A stretch of 64,000 nucleotides of DNA, taken from contig JACKHZ010000012.1 in NCBI GenBank assembly GCA_020638735.1, positions 124,001 through 188,000 of the forward strand, given 5' to 3'. Source of the stretch: Planctomycetota bacterium. GTDB lineage: Bacteria > Planctomycetota > UBA1135 > UBA2386. Both the position numbers and the translations under genes were made by a program. Under the pieces are notes generated by a model, which worked only from the letters and a program-made list of their open reading frames with translations, had not been told where the DNA came from and did no database searches. Below, in pieces: positions 9,358 through 16,739 of this stretch (the first letter of the stretch is position 1; the number at the start of each line of letters is the position of its first letter).

Positions 9358-9672
9358 ATGTCCCGCCGCCTGCTGCTCGCGTCCTCTCTCGCCCTCGCGG
9401 CCTCGACGAGCACCTCCTGCACGCTGACCAAGCCGATCGTCTGCGCGGTGACCGCTCCCGCCTACGTGATCGGCAGTTCGGGTGGCAGCGGGTGCTGGTG
9501 CAACTGCAACTGCGGCGACGGGCGCGCCGCCGCGTTCATCCTGCTGGCGATCTGCGCGGTCGGCGCCGGCGGCGGGCTGGTGACCGGCATCATCAGCGAC
9601 ATCAACGTGCTGTGCGGCGAGACCGAGGATCCGTGCCGCAACTTCTTCAACCCGTTCGCCACCAACCGCTGA
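9358..9672 (+). CDS. Small Cys-rich membrane or lipoprotein, unknown function
   Basis: 104 residues. The N-terminal 20 residues look like an export signal (SRRLLLASSLALAAS), ending TSTSC, a weak lipobox-like site. A cluster GCWCNCNCG follows near residue 42, then a hydrophobic helix (FILLAICAVGAGGGL) and a tail with two more Cys. The Cys spacing could bind metal or form disulfides, but no known motif is matched. It is divergent from the ECF sigma gene with 184 bases between them and no obvious ribosome-binding site. I do not recognise the family. Confidence 0.6.
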   Translation: MSRRLLLASSLALAASTSTSCTLTKPIVCAVTAPAYVIGSSGGSGCWCNCNCGDGRAAAFILLAICAVGAGGGLVTGIISDINVLCGETEDPCRNFFNPFATNR

Positions 9673-9689
9673 TCGTCGGTGCGCCCCGC

Positions 9690-10097
9690 TCAGCCCGCCC
9701 AGGTGATGGTGATCGGCGCGTCGATGTCCGGGTGCAGGCTCTTGTGCACCGGGCAGCCGTGCGCGGCGCGCTCGAGGATCTTCTTGTGGTCGTCGGCGAA
9801 CGTGCCGGGCACCGACAGCTCGACCGGCAGACGGCCGATGCGGCGCGGGCTGTCGTTCATGTGCTTCTCGACGCGCACGGTGGCGCCTTCGAGCGCGATG
9901 CCGTGACGGCGCGCGACGATGCCCATCGTCGTCAGGATGCAGGTGCCGAGCGCGGTGGCGACGAGGTCGGTGGGGGAGAAGAAGCGGCCGAGGCCCTGGT
10001 TGTCCTTCGGCGCGTCGGTCTGCAGCGAAGCCTCGGACGGGCCGTGCACGGCGGTGCAGCAGAGGTCGCCCTGGTAGCTGGCGTGGATCGTGACCAT
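9690..10097 (-). CDS. OsmC/Ohr family protein
   Basis: 135 residues, typical of OsmC-family thiol peroxidases or redox proteins. The two conserved cysteines are present: one in GTCILTTMG at about residue 54 and one in HGCPVHKSL at about 116. The conserved pattern FSPTDLVATALGTC precedes the first. Family members reduce organic hydroperoxides with these cysteines. This one is nearer the general OsmC/YhfA-like branch than Ohr. The ATG at 10097 lies 6 bases behind a TACGCT hexamer, suggesting a leaderless transcript. It converges on the small lipoprotein gene. Confidence 0.9.
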   Translation of the reverse strand: MVTIHASYQGDLCCTAVHGPSEASLQTDAPKDNQGLGRFFSPTDLVATALGTCILTTMGIVARRHGIALEGATVRVEKHMNDSPRRIGRLPVELSVPGTFADDHKKILERAAHGCPVHKSLHPDIDAPITITWAG

Positions 10098-10103
10098 CGC
10101 GGC

Positions 10104-10109
10104 AGCGTA
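10104..10109 (-). promoter_or_regulatory. Putative -10 element (TACGCT) of the OsmC gene, leaderless
   Basis: Minus-strand TACGCT ends 6 bases before the OsmC ATG. A weak -35 candidate, ATGTGA, lies 17 bases further upstream. Transcription would begin at or next to the start codon. Confidence 0.45.
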
Positions 10110-10126
10110 GCGGGGCGTCGCCCGGC

Positions 10127-11038
10127 TCACATCGCCGCGGTCAACGTCTCGTAGGCTCGCTGGATCGCGGTGAAGCGCTCGGTCGCCTCGCGCATCGCCA
10201 CCGGGCCGAGGTTGGGTTGCGCGTCGGGATGGAACTTGCGCACCAGCTCGCGGTGGCGCTTGCGCACCTGCTCGGGGGTCGCGCTGGCGTCGAGGCCGAG
10301 CGTCTCCAGCGCCTGCGCGCGGGCGTCCATGCTCGGCGGCGGGGCCGGGCGTTGCTGCCGCGAGCCACCGGACCCGCCGCCGGTGCTCCGGGTTCGCTGG
10401 CCCATCATCCACTGGGCGCGGGCGAGGTGGAACAGCATGCGCGCGCGCTGCGGCACGATGCCGAGCCCGCGCGCGACCTCGTGCAACGCCGCGTGCTCGT
10501 CCGGGCGGAACCTGCCGTCGGCGAAGGCGACCAGCGTGCACCAGCAGAACAACGTGTCCAGCTCGGCGCCGTCGAGGCCGACGGCGATGCGCGCGGCGAG
10601 CCCGACGCGGTCCTGCACCAGCAGCGGCTGCATCTCCCAGTTGGCGATCTCGTGCGCGCTGACGGGATCGGCGAAGCGCTCGAGCAGGAACTGCCGCACG
10701 ACCTCGCGTTCGGCCTGGGTCATCGGCCCGTCGGCGTCGGCGACCGCGGCCAGCAGGTAGAAGATGCGCCGCGGCAGCGACGCGCGCTGCCAGGCCGCCT
10801 GCGCCGCGTCGCTCCACTGCCGGTGGGTCCGGGACCGATAGCCGAGCAGGCGCACCATCGGGCCGGACGACGACAGCGCCAGATGGAAGCCGTAGAGACC
10901 GAGGCCGACGGTGATCAGGCCGGTTCGATCGGGGATGTGCAGCACGCGCTGCACGATGCCGGTGCCGGCTGCGAGCAGCAGCACGACGCCGAGCGCGAAG
11001 CGCCCGAGCCAGTACTGGATGCTGTTGCGATCGGGCAT
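10127..11038 (-). CDS. Membrane J-domain protein with TerB-like domain (DjlA-like layout)
   Basis: 303 residues. The N-terminus has two hydrophobic helices (LGRFALGVVLLLAAG and GLITVGLGLYGFHLAL). A helical acidic domain of about 120 residues follows (DADGPMTQAEREVV, then VAFADGRFRPDE), with the repeated D-x-DG / DGRF pattern of TerB domains. The C-terminal 70 residues form a J domain with the HPD tripeptide in KFHPDAQ. The order TM, TerB, J domain matches DjlA, a membrane co-chaperone that stimulates DnaK. ATG 11038 is chosen; an upstream TTG at 11065 would add nine residues, and neither has a ribosome-binding site. Confidence 0.82.
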   Translation of the reverse strand: MPDRNSIQYWLGRFALGVVLLLAAGTGIVQRVLHIPDRTGLITVGLGLYGFHLALSSSGPMVRLLGYRSRTHRQWSDAAQAAWQRASLPRRIFYLLAAVADADGPMTQAEREVVRQFLLERFADPVSAHEIANWEMQPLLVQDRVGLAARIAVGLDGAELDTLFCWCTLVAFADGRFRPDEHAALHEVARGLGIVPQRARMLFHLARAQWMMGQRTRSTGGGSGGSRQQRPAPPPSMDARAQALETLGLDASATPEQVRKRHRELVRKFHPDAQPNLGPVAMREATERFTAIQRAYETLTAAM

Positions 11039-11113
11039 CACGCGGCGCGGCAGGCTAGCACGCAATCGGCCGGCCGAGGAGTGTGAACCGCTGCGGCTGC
11101 CGCTTGGCCGGGC

Positions 11114-11725
11114 TCAGTAGGCCCGGGCCCTCGACTCGATGCGGTACTCCGGCACCTGCTCCAGTTCGTCGGCCTCGAGCGCGTACTGCTCGCAGACCAG
11201 GCTCAGCCGCAGGCCGTCGGTGTCGACGCGTTCGACGGAGTGTTCGAGGTCGCCGTCGAACTCGACCAGCAGGCCCGCCTCCGGCGCGACGCGGCCGAGC
11301 AGCTTCTTGTTGCGGCGCAGCACCAGTTCGCCGCCGCGCATGCCGGCCGGAACGTCGACGTAGAGCACGCTGACCTGCAGCGGCGGGTGGATGTCGAGCA
11401 CGTAGCTGCGCAGGCTGCGGTCGATGTGCGGCGCCACGTGCGAGCCCTTCTGTAGCTGCAGCGGGTTGAAGTAGAACGCATTGCAGTCCGGCCGCAGCGC
11501 GCGGTCGAGGTAGGGGGCGGCCCACGGGAACTCGAGCCGGACACGCTCGAGCGAGGAGCGGTGGAAGACGACCGAGAAGCCGCGCGTGCCGACGAAGTCG
11601 CGGTTGAGGTTGTTGGTCGTGAAGTAGCGGTTCTTCCGCACCTGCAGCCGCACGTCGGCGAGGTAGGAAGGCGCGAAGGCGTCGGGGTGACGGCGATGTC
11701 CGGACAAGCGCCCGGACAGTAGCAC
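11114..11725 (-). CDS. 2-oxoglutarate/Fe(II)-dependent oxygenase, prolyl hydroxylase type
   Basis: 203 residues with a GTG start. The double-stranded beta-helix iron site is visible: HID in VAPHIDRS (His and Asp ligands), the distal His in GDLEHSVERV, and an Arg in RLSLVCEQY that would bind the 2-oxoglutarate carboxylate. The segment SVLYVDVPAGMRGGEL is typical of the P4Hc fold. Enzymes of this family hydroxylate proteins or small molecules; the substrate cannot be told from sequence. It stands alone on the minus strand next to a divergent membrane protein gene. Confidence 0.82.
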   Translation of the reverse strand: MLLSGRLSGHRRHPDAFAPSYLADVRLQVRKNRYFTTNNLNRDFVGTRGFSVVFHRSSLERVRLEFPWAAPYLDRALRPDCNAFYFNPLQLQKGSHVAPHIDRSLRSYVLDIHPPLQVSVLYVDVPAGMRGGELVLRRNKKLLGRVAPEAGLLVEFDGDLEHSVERVDTDGLRLSLVCEQYALEADELEQVPEYRIESRARAY

Positions 11726-11745
11726 GCGGTGGGGCGCGGACCCGC

Positions 11746-11751
11746 TACGTT
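11746..11751 (+). promoter_or_regulatory. Putative -10 element (TACGTT), near-leaderless
   Basis: TACGTT ends 9 bases before the ATG at 11761, with no ribosome-binding site in between. It fits the recurring pattern seen upstream of other genes here. Confidence 0.4.
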
Positions 11752-11760
11752 CAGCGGCCG

Positions 11761-12255
11761 ATGCGGGTGCTGTTCGTGCTGGTGCCGGAGGACGACGTCG
11801 ACTCGCTGCTCGATGCCGCGTTCGGGCCGGATGCCGCGCAGCGGCCGGTGCTGCGGCGCTACCCGCGCGCGACCGACGAACGGCACCTGCTGAGCCTGGT
11901 GCGCGCCGGGCGCGATCGTCACGCCACGACCTGGGGCCGCGGTGCGGTCAAGGCGGTGGCGCTCGGCGCGGTGCTCGGCGCGATCACCAACGGTGTGCTG
12001 GCGGCGTTCTTCGGCATGCTCGGCGGCATGGTCGGCGTCGCCTGCGGGCTCGGTCTGGTGCTCGGCGCGTTCCTCGGCGGATTCACGGCGATGATGACCG
12101 GCACCGAGGTCGCGCGACCGGAGCTGCGCGCACTGCTGCGTCATACGCGCGACGGCGACGTGTTGTTGCAGCTGGTCGGTGACGATCGTGAGGCGATCGA
12201 CCGACTGCTCGAGTCCGGTGAGGCGCGCGGCCTGCACGCGCTGCGCATCACCTGA
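11761..12255 (+). CDS. Small membrane protein with glycine-rich hairpin, unknown function
   Basis: 164 residues. A soluble N-terminal part of about 60 residues (MRVLFVLVPEDDVDSLL) leads into two closely packed, Gly- and Ala-rich hydrophobic helices at about 60-115 (KAVALGAVLGAITNGVLAAF and GLGLVLGAFLGGFTAMMTG), followed by a soluble C-terminal part. The layout resembles glycine-zipper stress proteins that insert hairpins into membranes, but I do not recognise a named family. It converges on the AHSA1-type gene. Confidence 0.7.
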   Translation: MRVLFVLVPEDDVDSLLDAAFGPDAAQRPVLRRYPRATDERHLLSLVRAGRDRHATTWGRGAVKAVALGAVLGAITNGVLAAFFGMLGGMVGVACGLGLVLGAFLGGFTAMMTGTEVARPELRALLRHTRDGDVLLQLVGDDREAIDRLLESGEARGLHALRIT

Positions 12256-12258
12256 CCG

Positions 12259-12717
12259 CTACAGGCTCGCGACCAGCGCTTCGAGCTGATCGGTCGCCTT
12301 CCCCCAGCCGTCGTGGAAGCCCATCGTCTCGTGCGTCGCCAGGTCCTCGGCGGTCCAGTGGCGCACGACGGCGGTGTAGCGGGTCTTGCCGCCCTCGTCG
12401 GCGAACGTCAGTTCGCAGGTCATGAACGGCTTCGTCGACGGCACCCACGCTTCGGTGTAGGCGTCGGTGAACACCAGCTTCTCGCCGGGCACGACCTCGA
12501 GGTAGACGCCGCGATTGTGGTGTTCCTCGCCGTTCGGGCCCTGGAACAGGAAGTAGCTGCTGCCGCCGGGGCGCACGTCGGTCTCGACGATCGGCGTCGT
12601 CCACGGCCGCGGCGTGAACCACTGCTTCAGCAGCTCGGGTTCGGTCCAGGCGCGGAACAGCGCGCTGCGCGGAGCGTCGATCAGGCGGGTGAGGGTCAGT
12701 TCATGGCGAGGGTTCAT
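12259..12717 (-). CDS. SRPBCC protein, AHSA1 (activator of Hsp90 ATPase homolog) type
   Basis: 152 residues. It starts with the family pattern LTRLIDAPRSALFRAWTEPE, followed by LLKQWFTP, a beta-rich core (VRPGGSSYFLFQGPNG, then GVYLEVVPGEKLVFTDA) and the closing HETMGFHDGWGKATDQLEAL helix. These are the standard features of small bacterial AHSA1-domain proteins, which bind hydrophobic ligands in a helix-grip cavity. The ATG at 12717 has a GGAG ribosome-binding sequence upstream, unlike most neighbours. Confidence 0.9.
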   Translation of the reverse strand: MNPRHELTLTRLIDAPRSALFRAWTEPELLKQWFTPRPWTTPIVETDVRPGGSSYFLFQGPNGEEHHNRGVYLEVVPGEKLVFTDAYTEAWVPSTKPFMTCELTFADEGGKTRYTAVVRHWTAEDLATHETMGFHDGWGKATDQLEALVASL

Positions 12718-12736
12718 CGTGTCTCCAGGTGCATGG

Positions 12737-12865
12737 TCAGTCGTCGGTGTCGCGCAGCTCCGGCACGTCGAGCGTGCGCACGGGGCGCACCTCGATGCTG
12801 CCGTGCGCCTTGCGTCCTTCGCGGCGGTAGACGTCCTCGATGCGCTCGCGAACGGAGTCGGTCAC
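12737..12865 (-). CDS. Small charged protein, possible
   Basis: A 42-codon frame from a GTG (an alternative ATG at 12907 would add 14 residues). The product is strongly charged (TDSVRERIEDVYRREG, then IEVRPVRTLDVPELRD). It sits between the AHSA1 gene and the first sigma-54-type promoter, divergent from the regulon. No motif is recognised and no ribosome-binding site is seen. It is listed because codon use and composition look like those of a real gene, but it may not be expressed. Confidence 0.35.
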   Translation of the reverse strand: MTDSVRERIEDVYRREGRKAHGSIEVRPVRTLDVPELRDTDD

Positions 12866-12962
12866 GGCCGCAGTTCTAGCCGCTGTCGGCGGGGAGACGA
12901 TCTGCATCGACGGTTCCCGAGGCGGATCGGGCGAGCGCGTGATCGATCGACGATCGGCAGAC

Positions 12963-12978
12963 CGGCGCGCTAGTTGCC
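12963..12978 (+). promoter_or_regulatory. Sigma-54 (-24/-12) promoter 1
   Basis: CGGCGCGCTAGTTGCC has GG at 12964-12965 and GC at 12976-12977 with exactly 10 bases between. It matches the consensus TGGCACG-N4-TTGCW at 9 of 12 positions. The C of GC is 13 bases before the A of the ATG at 12990, so the predicted leader is 0-2 bases. Confidence 0.68.
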
Positions 12979-12989
12979 GGACGCTGCGC

Positions 12990-13427
12990 ATGACCACCCG
13001 CGTCGAAGGAGCGGTGACCGCCAACGTGCCCGCCGCAGTTGCGTACGCCCAGTTCTTCCACGTGGAGGAGTTCCCGCGGTTCCTGCCCAAGGTCGAGCAC
13101 GTCGCCTGTCGAGGTGGCGAGCGGTTCTCCGTGCGCACGCGCAGCGGCGGCGATACGCGGGAGTGGGAGGCGGAGATCGTCGAGCGCATGCAGGACTCGC
13201 TGATCGTCTGGCGATGCGCGGCTGGCACCCCGCACGCCGGCGTGGTCACGTTCGCCTCCCTGCCGGCGGGGCGATGTCGTGTCGGCCTCAGCATCGAGTT
13301 CGAACCGCACGGCCTGCGCGAGCGTCTCGGGGTCGCGTGCGGCGTTCCGCGGCGCGAGATCGCCGCCGATCTGCAGCGCTTCGCCGACTACCTGGAGCTG
13401 CGCGCGGTCGACGAAGCGGCGCATTGA
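12990..13427 (+). CDS. SRPBCC (polyketide cyclase/COQ10-type START) protein
   Basis: 145 residues. The start MTTRVEG at 12990 fits both the domain and the sigma-54 promoter 13 bases upstream; a longer reading from 12840 would run through that promoter. The pattern is typical of COQ10-like START proteins: an N-terminal strand (TTRVEGAVTANVPAAVAY), FHVEEFPRFLPKVEHV, a beta core with REWEAEIVERMQDSLIVW, and a C-terminal helix. Such proteins bind lipids, quinones or aromatic ligands. It is the first gene of the putative sigma-54 regulon, and its ligand is unknown. Confidence 0.8.
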   Translation: MTTRVEGAVTANVPAAVAYAQFFHVEEFPRFLPKVEHVACRGGERFSVRTRSGGDTREWEAEIVERMQDSLIVWRCAAGTPHAGVVTFASLPAGRCRVGLSIEFEPHGLRERLGVACGVPRREIAADLQRFADYLELRAVDEAAH

Positions 13428-13438
13428 CGCGTGGCGTG

Positions 13439-13454
13439 CGGAACGAGGGTTGCT
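13439..13454 (+). promoter_or_regulatory. Sigma-54 (-24/-12) promoter 2
   Basis: CGGAACGAGGGTTGCT has GG 13440-13441 and GC 13452-13453, with 10 bases between. It matches the consensus at 10 of 12 positions. The C is again 13 bases before the ATG at 13466. Confidence 0.7.
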
Positions 13455-13465
13455 CGGCGCGCGGC

Positions 13466-13927
13466 ATGACCACCGCCGAGTTCAACTTGACGTGCCCCTC
13501 GATGCTCGAGGACGGCACGATCCCGGAGGAATACACCTGTGACGGCAACGACCTGTCGCCTGCGCTGAGCTGGCGGGCGGCGCCGGTGGGGACGCGCAGC
13601 TTCGCGCTGCTGATGGACGACCGGGACGCTCCCGGCGGCGCGTTCACGCACTGGCTGGTGTGGGACATGAAGGCGGGCACGCTCGAACTGCAGCAAGGTG
13701 AAGCGCCGGACGGGGTCCTGGGCACGAACGACTTCGACTGGCAGGGCTACGGCGGCCCGTGCCCACCGCGCGGCCACGGCAGCCATCGCTACCGGTTCCG
13801 CATCTTCGCCGTCGACGTCGATCGGCTCGGTCTGCCGGCCGGCAGCATGCGTCGGGAGTTCGAGGCGGCGCTGGTCGGGCACGTGCTGGCCGAAGCGACC
13901 GTCACCGGCCGCTGCGAGCGCTATTGA
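13466..13927 (+). CDS. YbhB/YbcL family (PEBP, Raf kinase inhibitor-like) protein
   Basis: 153 residues. The PEBP signature is clear: PEEYTCDGNDLSPALSW near the start, FALLMDDRDAPGGAFTHWLVWD for the ligand-binding core, GTNDFDWQGYGGPCPPRGHGSHRY for the second conserved loop, and a C-terminal GHVLAEATVTGRCERY. Bacterial members are small soluble proteins of uncertain role that bind anionic ligands. The start at 13466 gives a normal N-terminus and lies at the fixed distance from promoter 2. Confidence 0.93.
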   Translation: MTTAEFNLTCPSMLEDGTIPEEYTCDGNDLSPALSWRAAPVGTRSFALLMDDRDAPGGAFTHWLVWDMKAGTLELQQGEAPDGVLGTNDFDWQGYGGPCPPRGHGSHRYRFRIFAVDVDRLGLPAGSMRREFEAALVGHVLAEATVTGRCERY

Positions 13928-13958
13928 CGCGCGCCGCGCGCACGGTCCGTGGCCGCGG

Positions 13959-13974
13959 CGGCATGACGATTGCC
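13959..13974 (+). promoter_or_regulatory. Sigma-54 (-24/-12) promoter 3
   Basis: CGGCATGACGATTGCC has GG 13960-13961 and GC 13972-13973, with 10 bases between. It matches the consensus at 9 of 12 positions. The C is 13 bases before the ATG at 13986. Confidence 0.66.
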
Positions 13975-13985
13975 CCGGACCGGTC

Positions 13986-15185
13986 ATGAACCTGCTGACC
14001 GATCGAGTCCCTCCACACGACTCCGAGCTCGCACACGCCGTGCGCGGATTCTGCCTCAACGAACCGACCGGTGGGCGCTCCGCGTGGCCGGTGCCGAACG
14101 AATGGCCCGCCGGCTTCGCCGGCATCGGCACCAACCATGCGCTGCTCGACGAGGGGCTTCAGGCGGCCGTGTTCCGCGGCACCGTCCAGCGCGCCGAGCA
14201 GTTGTTGCGCCGCGCCGCCCCGGAGCTCACCGAGAGCGAGCGTCGGCACGAGATCGCGTTCGTCGTCGACGCCCTCCGCGGGCTGGAGCTCGTCCGCGCC
14301 TTCGGTGCGGGGGTCGAGGTGTGCGTCGACCTGCACAGCGACTTCGCGACCGATGCCGAGGCGAGCTACCACTACGGACGGCGGATGTTCGCGCTGTGTC
14401 CGCAGCAGTTCGTCGTCAAGATCCCGTTGACGCCCGCCGGTCTGCTCGCCGCGCACCGTCTCGTCGGCGACGGCGTGCGGGTGGAGGTCACGCACGGCTT
14501 CTCGGTGCGGCAGCACGAGCTGGTCGCCCGCTACGTGCGCCCGCGGTTCGTCGGCAGCGTGCCCGGGCGGGTGGACGCCTGGTTCGAGAAGGGCGGATTG
14601 CCGCTGGCGCCGGGATGGTGTCGTCCTGGCGCGCTGATGACGGCGGTCGTCCAGGAGATGCTGGGCGAGCTGCCCGAGTGCGTGACGAAGCAGGTCGCGG
14701 CGACCGCCCATGGCTCGGACACCGAGTCGACGCTGGCGGGTGTCGACGTGCTGAGCATGCCCTCGCTGCGGGCGCGCGAAGCGGTGGATCGGCGCACTGA
14801 CGAACTGCAGCCGCTCGCCGGCCATCCTCTGTTGACGTCCGAGGTGGTCGCCGCGGCCGGCGCCGACGTGTTCTTCCGCTCCGAGTCGTCGACGTTGGTC
14901 GTGGCCGAGCAGCTCGCGCAGCGGCCCGCGGAGCTGCTGGACGCCGAGCGTGTCGGTGCCGTGCTGACCGACTGTCAACTGCCGGACCTGATGCCGGAGC
15001 TGCTGCCGGTGGAGCGCAGGGACCTGGCGGCGGGCGGCCCGGTGCCGGTGCGCGAGCTGTGGCAAGCCCGCGTCGACACCGGTGAGCTGGCGTGGGACGG
15101 GCTGTTGACCGAGGCGGCGCTGGTCGCGAGCGCGGTCAAGCAGCGGCAGCTCGACGAACGGCTGGTCGAGGCGAGCCGGGCCTGA
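13986..15185 (+). CDS. Divergent transaldolase-like protein
   Basis: 399 residues. The centre resembles the transaldolase/Fsa barrel: VCVDLHSDF at about 113-120, then VVKIPLTPAGLLAAHRLVGDG with Lys145 in the position of the Schiff-base lysine (classic KIPAT), then VEVTHGFSVRQHELVARY and RPRFVGSVPGRVDAW. The N-terminal 100 residues and the C-terminal 150 residues are not typical of TalA/TalB. It could be a true aldolase with an unusual substrate. The adjacent regulon genes suggest a stress role rather than pentose metabolism. The start is supported by promoter 3. Fold call moderate, activity uncertain. Confidence 0.65.
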   Translation: MNLLTDRVPPHDSELAHAVRGFCLNEPTGGRSAWPVPNEWPAGFAGIGTNHALLDEGLQAAVFRGTVQRAEQLLRRAAPELTESERRHEIAFVVDALRGLELVRAFGAGVEVCVDLHSDFATDAEASYHYGRRMFALCPQQFVVKIPLTPAGLLAAHRLVGDGVRVEVTHGFSVRQHELVARYVRPRFVGSVPGRVDAWFEKGGLPLAPGWCRPGALMTAVVQEMLGELPECVTKQVAATAHGSDTESTLAGVDVLSMPSLRAREAVDRRTDELQPLAGHPLLTSEVVAAAGADVFFRSESSTLVVAEQLAQRPAELLDAERVGAVLTDCQLPDLMPELLPVERRDLAAGGPVPVRELWQARVDTGELAWDGLLTEAALVASAVKQRQLDERLVEASRA

Positions 15186-15279
15186 CCGTCGCCCCGCCCG
15201 CGTCGGCAGCGGCGCCGCCGATCGGCGGTGCGTTCGCCGATTCGCGTGCCGCCGGCCGCACGGCCGGATGGGGCCGTGC

Positions 15280-15540
15280 TCAGCGGCCTGCCGGTGCGGC
15301 GGGCCCCAGCACCAGCAGCGGGCGGCGTCGCGCGCTGCGACGGCGCGGCACGGGCGTCGGGATCGACCGCGACAGGCACTCGTTGACCCGTTCGGGGGTG
15401 CCGAGATCGGTCCAGCCACACGGGGCGACCTCGACCAGTCGCAGCCACGCCTCGGCGCCCTGCAGCACGTCGCGCGACAGGTCGTGCGCGGTCTCGTCGT
15501 CGTAGAGCCGCTGCAGCGCGAGGTTGCGTTCGCGGCCCAC
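15280..15540 (-). pseudogene. Remnant of a sugar-phosphate nucleotidyltransferase (C-terminal fragment)
   Basis: The minus-strand frame (open from an in-frame TAG near 15610 down to TGA 15282-15280) encodes about 100 residues. A stretch like HDLSRDVLQGAEAW, then APCGWTDLGTPERVNECL, matches the C-terminal end of mannose-1-phosphate guanylyltransferase-type enzymes (FSRDVL, then GWSDLGTPERV). The nucleotide-binding N-terminal two thirds are absent from this window. A GTG at 15540 could start an 86-residue product, but a catalytic enzyme is impossible. It lies between two plus-strand genes of the regulon, so it probably marks an old deletion or insertion. Confidence 0.5.
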
Positions 15541-15584
15541 CGGCGCGGCGAAGGGGCCACCGACCGTGCAGTGGGGGCACCGGT

Positions 15585-15613
15585 TTGCGACGCTCCACCA
15601 GCTGCGCTACCGT
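15585..15613 (+). promoter_or_regulatory. Sigma-70-type promoter of the histidine kinase gene
   Basis: TTGCGA (15585-15590), 17-base spacer, TACCGT (15608-15613), then only 7 bases to the ATG at 15621. The spacing is ideal and predicts a leaderless mRNA. Confidence 0.55.
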
Positions 15614-15620
15614 CGAGTCA

Positions 15621-16739
15621 ATGACCCGAACGACCCCAGGGCATGCTCCCGGGTCGGACGATCGGCACGGAGTCGGTGGTGACGACCAGCTGCGCCTGCG
15701 CTCGGGCGTGTTCTCCTTCGCCACCAATCCGATCGTCATCGAGGACCTCGCGGGCGTGATCATCGACCTCAACGCCGCGGCCGAGTCGGCCTACGGGTGG
15801 TCGCGCGCGGAGCTGCTCGGCGAACCGGCCGACGTGCTGGTCGCGCCGGCCGACCTCGATCGGGCGCAGCGCATCCGCGCCGGCTGCCTGCGCGGCGAAC
15901 ACGTCGACGAATCGCTCTGGCGACAGATCACCAAGGCGGGTCGGGACCTGCCGATGATCCGCTCGCTGTTCCCGCTGACCGACGAGCGCGGCCGCGTGCT
16001 GGCGCTGGCCTCGATCGGCAAGGACGTGGTCGCGTTCCGCAAGCGGGTGGAGCTGCGCGAACGGCTGGTGCGCGCGGAGCAGCGCGCCGAGGAGCGCGAA
16101 CGTCGCGCGCTCGCTCGCGACCTGCACGACTCGGTCGCGCAGCTGCTCGCCGTGCTGCGGATCCGTCTCAGCGAGCTGCGGGATCGCGGCGCGGCGGCGC
16201 TCGACGGCGGTGCGACCGCGGGCGAAGCGCTGCACGAACTGGCGGACCTGGCGGCGGAGATCGACCGGCGGGTTCGCACGGTGATGTTCCAGGTCGCCCC
16301 GATGAGTCTGCACGAGTTCGGCCTGGTCGCCGGCCTCGCGGAGCTGGCCGAGGCGGTCGAGCAGACGTTCAAGCTGCGGATCGCGATCGTCGAGAAGGCG
16401 ACCCCGCCGCGGCTCGACGACGACAGCCTCGTGACGCTGTTCCGCGGCACGCGCGAGCTGTTGATCAACGTCGCCCGGCACGCCCAGGTCGACCGCGCGA
16501 CGGTCGTCGTCGGCGTGCAGTCGGGCCGTGTGACGGTGCGCGTCGAAGACGAAGGAGTCGGCTTCGACCCGGCCGTGGTGACCCTGGGGTTCGGCCTGAT
16601 GGGGCTGCGAGAGCGCCTGAACCGGTGCGGCGGGCGGCTGCAGCTCGAGGCCGCGCGCGGCGACGGCACGCGCGCCTGCATGCTGGTGCCCGCGCCGCAG
16701 CGCAAGGCCGTGGACGCGGCGGCGTCGGGTGAACGATGA
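15621..16739 (+). CDS. PAS-containing histidine kinase, NarL/DegS type
   Basis: 372 residues, no membrane segments, so a cytosolic sensor. A PAS domain spans about 30-140 (SFATNPIVIEDLAGVIIDLN, then AESAYGWSRAELLG). The HisKA_3 phosphoacceptor is His169 in RALARDLHDSVAQ, and the ATPase domain has an N box (GTRELLINVARHA), DEGVGFD and GFGLMGLRERL. The start at 15621 is preferred over an in-frame upstream codon because the promoter leads directly to it. The stop overlaps the response regulator start (ATGA), so kinase and regulator form a pair. The signal is unknown; PAS domains often sense redox, oxygen or ligands. Confidence 0.92.
   Translation: MTRTTPGHAPGSDDRHGVGGDDQLRLRSGVFSFATNPIVIEDLAGVIIDLNAAAESAYGWSRAELLGEPADVLVAPADLDRAQRIRAGCLRGEHVDESLWRQITKAGRDLPMIRSLFPLTDERGRVLALASIGKDVVAFRKRVELRERLVRAEQRAEERERRALARDLHDSVAQLLAVLRIRLSELRDRGAAALDGGATAGEALHELADLAAEIDRRVRTVMFQVAPMSLHEFGLVAGLAELAEAVEQTFKLRIAIVEKATPPRLDDDSLVTLFRGTRELLINVARHAQVDRATVVVGVQSGRVTVRVEDEGVGFDPAVVTLGFGLMGLRERLNRCGGRLQLEAARGDGTRACMLVPAPQRKAVDAAASGER

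Noticed and set aside
15574..15589. GG-N10-GC sequence before the histidine kinase gene
   Set aside because: The spacing fits sigma-54, but other consensus positions do not match and the distance to the ATG differs; a sigma-70-type promoter explains the site better.
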